A DNA stretch of 64,000 nt from Amyloporia xantha. Its lineage: Eukaryota; Basidiomycota; Agaricomycetes; Polyporales; Adustoporiaceae. The notes beneath the pieces were generated by a model. The model was given only the letters and a program-made list of their open reading frames with translations, did not search any database and had not been told where the DNA came from. Every line of letters starts with the position of its first letter. Position 1 is the first letter of the stretch. The DNA lies in the NCBI GenBank assembly GCA_036971615.1, contig JAYKKR010000009.1:248001-312000 (forward strand). The letters run 5' to 3'. Positions 46,069 to 55,411 of the stretch are shown one piece after another. The position numbers and the translations under genes were made by a program.

Positions 46069-46087
46069 GGTTATGAGCCCCGCGCTC
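46069..46087 (+). promoter_or_regulatory. Primer binding site, initiator tRNA-Met half-molecule type
   Basis: GGTTATGAGCCCCGCGCTC directly follows the LTR. Its reverse complement contains GGGCTCATAACC, the anticodon arm of initiator tRNA-Met, not the tRNA 3' end. Classical Copia primes from a tRNA-iMet fragment cut in the anticodon loop; the same is inferred here. Confidence 0.75.
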
Positions 46088-46963
46088 TAATCTGTCTGAC
46101 TACTGTGCAGTCATCTGTCTTCACTCTTCTCTTTGCGCTTTCACTTTCTCTTTTGCGCATTTACCCCTTCTATTGCCTTCTTCTTATAAGGCCCCTTAGT
46201 AGACTACGTAAGTACACAGTCCTCAGTTTTGTGACGAACTCTTGGGAGTCTGCACTTCAGTGGGCGGCTCTTAGAGGTCCAAATCCTCTCCTGGGAATAA
46301 GGCACCTTACGCGAAATAGTCAAAGGCGTAACAGGGCCCTCAGGCAACTGCGAAGCAAAACTCTGCGGCTCCATAGGTAGCTGTAGATAGAAGTACTATA
46401 CAGTAGCTAGCTAGGCCTTGGGCAATACCCTCTGCGGCATAGTCTCATCTCGATCGCTCACTTCCCTCGACTCTACCCTGCGTCTTGGCTATTTCGGCTA
46501 GCTGGGACAAAGGTTCACTTCAATAAGTGTCCATCTTTGAGCTAGAGACGTTGACTTCTTCATCAGAAGCAGCTGATCCAGTGGCAGATCAATCTCAGTC
46601 AGGCGACTCAGAGGGATCTTCACCAGAGCCAGTACAGCTTATATCTGTCTACCCAACAGATTATAGCTGGAAATTCCCTTACGCAGGCGATTATATTGGT
46701 GGTCTTACAAGCGACGATCTTGGTTATTTTCCATACAATATTGAAAGTAACTCTCTTAGTCACACTGACAGTGAAGAGTACTTTCCAAACCTCTCCATTA
46801 CATTTTGGGCTACACTTCTTCGATCCGATCCTTTTGATCAAGAAGTCAAAGAGGTTAAACCAGATTGATCGCCTCCATCAATTCTTCAATCAATTCCTCG
46901 ATCACCTTCCATCGCCTATCTCCTTCAGTCTGACACTCGCCCTGACATTTTATTCTGATCGCC

Positions 46964-49900
46964 ATGGATCCCTCCAAGATTCCTACCTCCACCATTCCCA
47001 TTTTTGATGGCACAAACTATATTGCCTGGTCTAATGCCATGCGAGGTGTTTTTAGATGGTCTGGTTCCTGGAACATTGTTGAAGGGAATTCAGGCACACC
47101 TCTTCCTCGTCCTACTACTGCAGCTGCTGGAGAAGACCTCCCTACAATCCAGGCTGCTTGGGATGAGAAAAATGACAAGGCACTTGGTTTGATGACCATC
47201 TATATTTCCTCCTCGCTACAATTCCTCATTGGCAATACTACCACTGCTGCTGCAGCATGGAAAGCAATTAAAGATCAGTATGCCAAACCTGGTGCTGTTG
47301 GTGCATTCGTCTACTTTCAACAATTATTCAATACTCGCTTTGATGATGCCCAACCTCTTCGCCCTCAGATAACAGCACTTGAGGAAATTCGTAGTCGTAC
47401 CGTTGATGCTGGGATTGCCATCTCAGATCAATTTGCTGCCCTCATTATTGTCAACGCCTTGCCCAATTCTTATCAGACCATTGCTTCGACTCTGCTGGCT
47501 ACAGTTACAGATCTTTCTAAACTTAAACCAGCAGATGTCATCCCCAAAATTATTGAGGAAGAAGCTAGACGTCAGGCCTCTAAAAATGCTAATGTCTCTC
47601 GTGTCTCGTCGACTACTCGTCTCCCAAAGAAATGTAATATCTGCGGGAAGACTAATCATTCGACTGAGAACCATTGGCCTGATGGAAAGCCACCTCAAAA
47701 GGGGAATAAGCAGGGCAAAGGCAAGGGCAAGCAAGGCGGTAATCAAGGTGGAAATAATAAGGGAAGTGGACAGAATCATGGTCAAAATAATGGTAATACT
47801 GGAGCTTCACAAGGACAGGGACAGAATTCTGGTGCAAAAGTTAACAATCTTCTTATAGAATCTGTACCAGATGTAACGGTAGCATCTTCTTCGTCCAAAT
47901 CAATTGACCTTTCCCTGTACCATGTGGGAGATGAGATCGCAAGATGGATGGTTGACTCAGGTTGTACTTCACATGTCACAAATGTCTTTGATGATTTTGA
48001 TCACTATCATGAATTTCCAGTACCTGGTCATGCGCACTTAGCCGGCGCAGATAAGACCATAGATATCAAAGGTGTTGGAATAGTTCTTCTGCGACATCAG
48101 AATGGTGACGGAATCATTGTCAACCTGACTCTTAAATCTGTCCTTTATATTCCTGAAGCGTCTCATCGTTTCTTTGCTCCACGTACCATTATTGACCAAG
48201 GAGGCTGCTATAGTGCCCATGGGGACACTATGAATTTTTGGGCAGGCTCCAAACCGGGTGAGAACCTAATCCTCACTGCGCGATCAAGCCATGATGGTTC
48301 AGGTTTCTATTGGCTTGAAACCAAAGTGTTTCATCCAAACACCCGGCCTCAGACTCTGCAATCTGTGGAAGCTGACTATGACTTGTGGCATCAACGGTTT
48401 GGTCATGCGGGACGTAATACAATTCGTCAATTGCCTAATCATGTTAATGGCGCACCAGATAGTCTTTCTTCAGCACCAAAGTCTGATCCTTGTGCTGGTT
48501 GTGCGCTTGGCAAGTCCCACAGACAACCGTTCCCACTCTCTTCTACTCGCGCTTCTAAACCATTGGAACTTATTCACTCAGATCTCGTCGAGATGCCATC
48601 TTTGTCCATTGATGGTTTCAAATATTGTGTCACATTTCTCGACGACTTCTCCTCATTCGGTGTCATGTATTACCTTAAGCGGAAATCTGATGCTCTCACC
48701 TGCTTTAAAAGTTATCAAGCATGGGGGGAAACTCAGCTTTCTACGCGACTTAAGCGTTTCCGCTCTGACAGAGGAGGAGAATTTATGGGTGAAGAGTTCA
48801 CACAATATTTACATGAAAATGGTATTGAGCGCGAGGCATCTATGCCACAAAGTCCACAGCAGAATGGACGTGCAGAACATTGGCAGCAAACTATTGTAGA
48901 AAAAGCAGAAGCTATGCGTCATCATGCTGGTTTATCCACAGGTTTCTGGAAACTTGCTGTTGAAACTGCCGTTCATATTTACAATCGTCAGCCATTCCGC
49001 AGAGCACACTGGCGTACTCCCATTGAATTATGGAATGGTACTGTTCCAGATGTGTCGTACTTTAGAGTCTTTGGATGCCTAGCCTATGTACATGTTCAGA
49101 AGGAGCAACGCCAGGATAAGCTCACGGCTCGAGCTAAACCTATGGTGTTCGTCGGCTATGAACCTGGATCAAAGGGGTATCGATTCTGGGATAAAGATAG
49201 CCGCTCCATTGTTTTATCGCGTGATGCAGTATTCAATGAGAGATCCTTTCCGAACAAAAGTGCGAATCCTATTCCCACTGCCCAACAACCGCATGAGCTG
49301 CCCGTTCCTGTAGCTCCAGCACCACAGCCGGCCCTGCCGCTTGGTGATGATGATGCTAATAGGCCTGAACCGGATGCTGACTTGCCTCCACATCCGGGAC
49401 CACCACCAGAACTGCCTAGAAACCCATCTCCTCCACCTCGTCCACCTTCTCCAGATGAGCCTCCAGTACCACAACCTCCTCCATTTGTACCTAGACGCTC
49501 TACTCGGTCAACCGCTGGTAGACCTCCACCACGGCCTGACAATGCGTATGGTGATCGTCACCCTGCAGCTATACAGCGTGACATTGATCAAGGAGGTGGT
49601 TTACCTGACGTCATGGAGAATCTTATCTCAGATCTTCCAGTAGAGTTTATTCTCAATGCCGATCCTCAGTACGGACCTTTTCCACAATCTTATCAGGAAG
49701 CAATCTCTCGCCCTGATAGGACTCAGTGGGAGGCCGCTATGCAGGAAGAGATAGACTCTCAAATGGAGAATGGTACATGGGAGTTAGTCGACTTACCTCC
49801 TGGACGTAAGGCAGTACCTTGTCGTTGGGTTTACACTATTAAACCTGGTGGTAGATATAAAGCTCGGCTTGTAGCCAAAGGCTTTAAACAGGTCAAAGGC

Positions 49901-51207
49901 ATCGATTATGATGAAATATTCTCCCCTGTCGCTCGTTTTGAATCTATAAGATTCTTACTCGCCCATGCTGCTCTTAATGATTGGGAGGTAGAGGCTATGG
50001 ATGTAAAGACAGCATTCTTATATGGCGAATTAGACGAGGAGATATATATGGAGCAACCAGAAGGATTTAAAGTCCCTGGTCAGGAACACAAAGTCTGTCG
50101 TCTTTTGAAGGCTATTTATGGTCTTAAACAGGCTGGCAGACAGTGGAATAAAAACTCCACAATGCGTTGTTGGAATTAGGGTTCACACGTACATATTCTG
50201 ATGCGGGTATTTATGTGTATCGTCATCATGGGGGATTTAATACTTGTCGTATATGTTGACGATCTATTGCCAATTGGGTCTGATCGGCGTCAGATTGCAT
50301 GGCTTAAAGGTTGTCTTCAGAAGCGATTTAATGTTCGTGATCTTGGGCCTGTAGAATCTTTTCTAGGCATGCGGATTACTCGAGATAGATCATCCAGAAA
50401 TATTTGGCTTGATCAGTCTAAATACATTGAAGAGACACTCGAGCGATTCCAAATGCTAGATGCAGCACCCACACGAACTCCCCTTCCATTTGGCGTACAC
50501 CTTGTCAAAGCAGATCCTTCATATGAAGTTGATGCCGCCCTTCGTTCAAAGTACCAGCAGCTCATTGGTTCACTTTTGTGGATCGCCTTAGGCACTCGCC
50601 CAGATATAGCCTATGCAGTTAATCGCCTTTCCCAATATTCTGCTAAGCCTACAATGCAACATTATAAAGCCGCACAATATATTCTTCGTTATTTGAACGG
50701 CTCACGTTCACTTCGGCTTTGCTACAAAGGCAGCGGATTATCTGGACTCATAGGTTATTCTGACTCTGATTGGGCTGAGAACAAGGACGATAGGCATTCA
50801 ACTAGTGGCTTTGTCTTCTTTATGGCAGATGCTGCTATTTCATGGGTCTCGCGGCGACAAAAGACTGTCGCTCTGTCTTCAACAGAAGCAGAGTACATGG
50901 CGTTGTCCGACTCTTGTCGACAATTAGCCTGACTTCGGACTCTTCAGTCTGAGATTGGTTTTAAGCCGCAAAATGCCACACCTTTATGCATTGATAATAA
51001 TGGTAGCATTTTTCTTGCGGTTAATCCAGCTCATGACAGAAGAACCAAGCACATTGATATACGGTACCACTTTTGCAGAGAGTTCATTGAAACGGTCATG
51101 TTGATCTTTTCTTTGTACCTACTGCTGAGCAAAGGGCCGATATCCTCACTAAGAATTTATCTTTCTCTATTCATGAGAAATTTGTACATAGTCTTGGACT
51201 AGAGTAG
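46964..51207 (+). pseudogene. Copia gag-pol polyprotein with several breaks
   Basis: Opens at ATG 46964 and stays open to 50179 (1071 codons). Order: gag-like N-terminus (FDGTNYIAWSNAMRGVF), zinc knuckle variant CNICGKTNHSTENHW with His in place of the last Cys, protease (WMVDSGCTSHV), integrase (HQRFGHAG, CAGCALGKSH, HSDLVEMPS, RSDRGGEFMG), a Pro-rich linker, then reverse transcriptase (PCRWVYTIKPGGRYKARLVA, VEAMDVKTAFLYGELDEEIY, KAIYGLKQAGRQW). Frame breaks follow near 50153 (A run) and 50229 (G run); the catalytic YVDDLL and the RNase H part (STSGFVFFMADAAISWVS, STEAEYMALS) continue in the new frame at 50201-50932. A TGA at 50930-50932 and another shift near 51090 lie in the RNase H tail. 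Not autonomous as it stands. Confidence 0.9.
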
Positions 51208-51221
51208 TTAGCGACTATCTA

Positions 51222-51233
51222 GTTGAGTGGGAG
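51222..51233 (+). promoter_or_regulatory. Polypurine tract of the Copia element
   Basis: gttgagtgggag, purine-rich and directly before the 3' LTR, where plus-strand priming is expected. Confidence 0.6.
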
Positions 51234-51537
51234 TGTTGAACGATCAGTTTCCAACTATAGTAGTCGCACTTCCATACTTGGTAGTCAGTACTTACTCATT
51301 TCTATGATGTTCTATGATGTTCCATAGTATGTTCTTGTCTTACTTCATAGGCTCCACTTTCTTACTAAGAAATCTCCACTATGATTTCATTATGACTTCA
51401 TATCTTACTCAGATATTCTATAGGTTTCTAGATACGATTACTAAGGAGCCTTTCATGCATGTATATAAGCCGGGCCTTACAGCCCACTAGAATACAAGAC
51501 GGATTAGCCTCCTCTCCTCTATAGTCTGCGCTCAACA
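51234..51537 (+). repeat. 3' LTR of the Copia element
   Basis: 304 bp, about 5 substitutions from the 5' LTR (for example gatgtt for gacgtt, gttctt for gctctt). Confidence 0.92.
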
Positions 51538-52244
51538 TAAAACACCCTCAGGAATAGGCTCAATAAGATCAAGAAATGACTACTAGAATGTTGACATAAA
51601 TTTTAATCTACACAATGAATTTATAGAAAGTCCAGATGTACTATTTATTCTGATGTATCCATCAACCTAGCTAAGGCATTTTAAATAGGATGAAATAGTA
51701 CTCTATATGCAGCTTTCATTGTTGGTGGAAGGATCAAAGAGATGAAAAAATAATATCTCTCTCTTATGCCACCAGCAAGGATTATAAAAACCTTGGAAGG
51801 AGCTTTTGTTACATCTAGTATTTGTATGATATTGCAACCAATATTCAACAAGTTATTTTTGACAAAGTCTGACATCAAGATATTACAAATCCTATTCAGT
51901 GTTTGGGATTTTTCTCACTACCCTCAAATACTGTGTCAAATGGCTCTTCCAAATATAAAGCATTTACTTGGAGTGTCATTGACACCTGTCCATTCTGAGT
52001 CCTGACAAGCCATAGAAAATGATGCCACTTACTGAGTATATTATTGTTCAAGGATATTTGACTGCTCATATAATATGCAAGAGTCATTTATATTCAAGGC
52101 AAATGATAGAAATTTAAGGACCTGGTTCACCTCTAGCATATGGTGCAGGCAACAATTGTCAACTAGGTCAACTACCTTTAAGGTTGAGGTGTAAGTCACA
52201 GAATGTAGTTGAAATTTTTTCCTAAAGCTGCTATAAGGCTGTCC

Positions 52245-52556
52245 TTAATATCTGTGGCCAAAAATGACCCCAATTTGACCAGGAGGAGGTGGAACAGTAT
52301 CTTGCGTGAACTGACAAGCCTCTCCCTGTTGAGCGACGGTGTTTGCCAGACGCTCACCAAAATAGGCAATCGACTCGTTGGACAGCCTAGGTGCAACGTG
52401 TTTGACCACCGGTGCTGCCTGCACATAACGTGTCTCTTTGCTCAAATATCCACAGTAAATGTTGAAACATGTATTGCAGCATAATATAAGAAGTGTATTC
52501 CATGAGTTTTTAGTGGGCAATGTATTTTGAGGATGCGGTATGGTCACACACGGCAT
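52245..52556 (-). CDS. ORF X of element B
   Basis: Counterpart of 39420-39689 with an extra in-frame Gly-Glu (AQQGEACQF). Unknown function. Confidence 0.3.
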   Translation of the reverse strand: MPCVTIPHPQNTLPTKNSWNTLLILCCNTCFNIYCGYLSKETRYVQAAPVVKHVAPRLSNESIAYFGERLANTVAQQGEACQFTQDTVPPPPGQIGVIFGHRY

Positions 52557-52659
52557 GATCTATGCATTATCTCGCAGCTCTCTGGGGTCCTGGGCTCTTC
52601 CGATCTGGCCGAACATCGGAGTGTCAAATCACGTGAGCACGACCGTTACGCTTACCATA

Positions 52660-52665
52660 CACCAA
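52660..52665 (+). repeat. Target site duplication of element B (right)
   Basis: CACCAA, matching 45016-45021. Confidence 0.85.
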
Positions 52666-53098
52666 CGGTGCAAATACTCAGAGCAAACTGCACGCCGCTG
52701 TCGACCCTTCGAGCTTCATGATTGTGGCCGATGGAACCGGTTCGGGCGCCGTTGTCAGAAGGTGTGGATGGAGATTTGCATCATTACAAACTACGCAAGA
52801 TACCTATGAGCGGTTGAGGATTTTCGAAGAATACGCCTAGGATTGTCTATAACGTTGAGAGAGAGTCGAGGTCGAAGCAGGTTCAGGAAGGAAACGCGAT
52901 TGTGACCTGGTCTTTGTGTGACACATCGCGTCCACGATGTCACGATTGAGCGTCTCTTCTCTGAGTCGCGACCTGCACCATTCTGAGCTCTGATACGATC
53001 CGGCTCTCATTGCACTCTTATTTCTTTAGTCAAAAGCCTTGTAGCGACGAGACTGCTAGTAGCCTCAGCTAAGCTCTAAACTGTGGCATCTTAACGGC
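52666..53098. other. Intergenic, promoter of the nucleoporin gene
   Basis: 433 bp, no supported ORF, no clear TATA box. Confidence 0.4.
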
Positions 53099-54931
53099 AT
53101 GGCTTTCGCGAACAGGCAAGTGCTACTTCAGATCGTAAGATTCTAATAAGTTGTACAACTGCTGTTCCCAGCTCTTCGGCATTTGGCATTAAACCCACTA
53201 ATCCGCCTGCTACATCAATTTTTGGACAACCCATTCCTCCCAATAACCAAAATCCTCTTTTCGGCGGTACGCCCCAATCGTCGTTTGGTACATTTGGCGC
53301 GCCGCAGCAGCAACCACAGCAGCAACCACAGCAACCTCAGAATCAGAATCCGCAAGGGACATCGCTCTTCGGAACACCGCTCGGGCAGAATCCAGCCCAG
53401 CCACAGCAGCAAACACAGCCTGGTCAAGGTTCGTCTCTATTTGGCGGCGGCTTCGGGCAGACCCAATCGCAACAACAACCGCAACAGCAACAACAGCCAG
53501 GTCTGCCTCCAAGCCTATTTGGACAACCCAATACGAATACCCAACCACAATCGCAGACATCAGGTCTATTTGGACAGCCTCAGGCGAACTCGCAGCAGAG
53601 GAGCACGCTCGGATCTCTCTTCACTAACCAGCAACCACAACAGAACAATACCAACCAGCAGCAAGGCAGCTTTGGTCTTTTTGGAGCGAATAACCATAAC
53701 AACAACCAATCGACGCTGGGACAGTCGACTGGTCTGGGTAACTGGGGTTCGAGCACGTCCAATCCTTTGCAGGCACAGCCCACCCAGTCAGCTGGATCAT
53801 TTGCGTCGTCAACATTGGGCTCACTCAATACCACTGGATCACTGTTTGGCAAGCCGCAGCAGCCGTGAGTCAAATGTCCTGCGGCCATCTTTCCAGGTTA
53901 TAGTCGGTCCGCGCTTATTCACAAATTCCTTTGCTGTAACAGATCGTTCGCAGCCAACCAGTCTAGTGGGCCTCCACCATTTACTAAATACACGAAATTC
54001 AATGATCTTCCTGATGACGTTAAGAGGACTTTCGAAAATATTGAGTATGTTCAATCAGACGGCATGTCTTTCATATTTCCGAATTTTAACTAATAACAAG
54101 TCTTTAGTGGCTTCATTCAGGGTCGCGTGCAAATAAGCAACGACCTCAAGCAGCGTAAATTGGGCGAGGAAGCGATTAAAGGTCAAGAAGGTGTTCGCGG
54201 AGTACACAAGGCACGTGAGGCTAATGATGTGTTAGTACGATGAATGTTTATTTTTGCTCTCGGTTTAGGACCTCGTCAATGCAATAGCAACTCTTCATTC
54301 AGATGTAGTGCATACCCGGGATCTCAAGGCAAAGGTGGATCAGACAGTGCAAGACACTATCGTCGCAATTCGTATTGTTGATGGCTTCCGAAATCCACAA
54401 CAACACGGTGCTTACTTGAAGAATCATGCCAACTTTCCACTGGAGTTCGTAGTTGATTTTTGTTACGTTCCCTGTTATGCATTGATCTGTTCTCCAGATT
54501 TTTCCATCGCGTCACAGAACAGATGAAGGAGAGACTGAGATGGTACAAGACCACTATCGAAGTAAGCTCTCAAGTCAATTTGAGGCCAGCTGTGTCTGAT
54601 GTCTCCTTCATAGCAAATTGAACGGAAGCTGTCTTCCGCCGCTGTGCAGTCTCAATATACCCCACAAAGTCAGTTATTCTTCATGATCATTGGCATCTAA
54701 CTACATCTGCTTCTCCTTGTTATAGCAATATCCACTACTCTCGAGGCACAGCATGCAACGTTCATCGCGCTTGCAAGCAAAACGGCTGCGCTGGACGCTG
54801 AGCTGCAGAAGATCAAGGCGCTATATACTCAGCTCTGGCGCGCGAAGACCGGGAGCATGCGTGATCCTTTCTACGAACTGGACCGAGGGGCGACTGGCGA
54901 ATTTGGGCTCGAGAGCCTGAGTGCCAAGTAA
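53099..54931 (+). CDS. NUP49: FG nucleoporin Nup49/Nup58
   Basis: Part of the Nsp1-Nup57-Nup49 channel complex of the nuclear pore. Exons 53099-53115, 53172-53864, 53943-54044, 54108-54210, 54269-54444, 54498-54561, 54614-54668 and 54726-54931 join to 471 codons plus stop. Residues up to about 240 are low-complexity Gln/Asn with FG and LFG repeats (SLFGTPLGQ, SLFGGGFGQ, GLFGQPQ, SLFGKPQQ). The C-terminal half is helical: RVQISNDLKQRKLGEE, KAKVDQTVQDTIVAIRIVDG, GAYLKNHANFPLEFFHRVTE, LRWYKTTIEQIERKLSSAA. Intron 1 (53116-53171) has a GC donor (AGGCAAGT). Intron 4 (54211-54268) needs a GC donor (AAGGCACGT) to fit the frame, although a GT donor 15-24 nt downstream is an alternative with extra residues. 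Confidence 0.9.
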
Positions 54932-55411
54932 AGTTGTTTCGTAACGTCTTTCATCGTCTGCTTAGGATTGTCGGCAATCATTTGTCGACGTCGAATAATC
55001 CCATCACGTCATTCCGCATCAAACCACCCCACACTCCTGACGCCCGACTGAGTTTGTGTGATTTTCAACGCTCGCAAGTTTTGACCAAGGCCCATGCACA
55101 TCACCTGGTATCAATATCTCCATGCATTGCCCAACTATGTCTTTTTTCTGAACGAGAACAAGTTCCACACGAGTTGTGCATACTCAGAAAGTCGCCTATT
55201 TCGTGTGTAGCACGACTGACCCTGCAGCTGTTTGATGGCAATCCATCACCCTCATCATCCAGGGTCCGGTTACGTTTGGCTCCCGCATTCTGTATACATT
55301 TTTCATCGGGTACCGTGTGATCCTCACATATGTTCCTCTATATATACGATGTTCTAAAACGCACATTCCTTCCCTTGTGTCGTGGGCCTTCTCTCCTTCC
55401 CTGCCTTCGGT
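54932..55411. other. Intergenic, promoter of the first sedolisin gene
   Basis: The plus ORF at 54934-55320 is probably 3' flank without function. A TATA-like ctatatatac lies at 55338-55347, about 65 nt ahead of the next start codon. Confidence 0.45.

Larger units (their letters stand above)
45765..51537 (+). mobile_element. Copia (Ty1-type) LTR retrotransposon
   Basis: Two 304-bp LTRs (45765-46068 and 51234-51537), both starting TGTTGAACGATCAG and ending GCGCTCAACA, enclose a Copia-ordered gag-pol gene (protease, integrase, reverse transcriptase, RNase H). The LTRs differ at about 5 positions (roughly 98% identity), so insertion is fairly recent. Flanking bases are caaaa on the left and taaaa on the right, an imperfect 5-bp duplication. 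The coding region has several breaks. Confidence 0.93.
45022..52659 (-). mobile_element. Element B: inverted, internally deleted copy of element A, interrupted by Copia
   Basis: Begins TATGGTAAGCG at 45022 and ends CGCTTACCATA at 52659, flanked by perfect CACCAA duplications. 45022-45764 matches the reverse complement of about 41537-42279 of A. 51538-52659 matches the reverse complement of about 39280-40382. The 1.15 kb of A between 40383 and 41536 is absent, and the Copia element (45765-51537) sits exactly there. Without Copia, B would be 1865 bp. Confidence 0.85.

Noticed and set aside
46527..46868. Separate gene upstream of Copia gag
   Set aside because: Lies between the LTR and the gag start inside the retrotransposon; probably leader sequence.
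39274..52665. Elements A and B as LTRs or a segmental duplication
   Set aside because: They are inverted, each has its own terminal repeats and a different 6-bp duplication, so two transposition events fit better.
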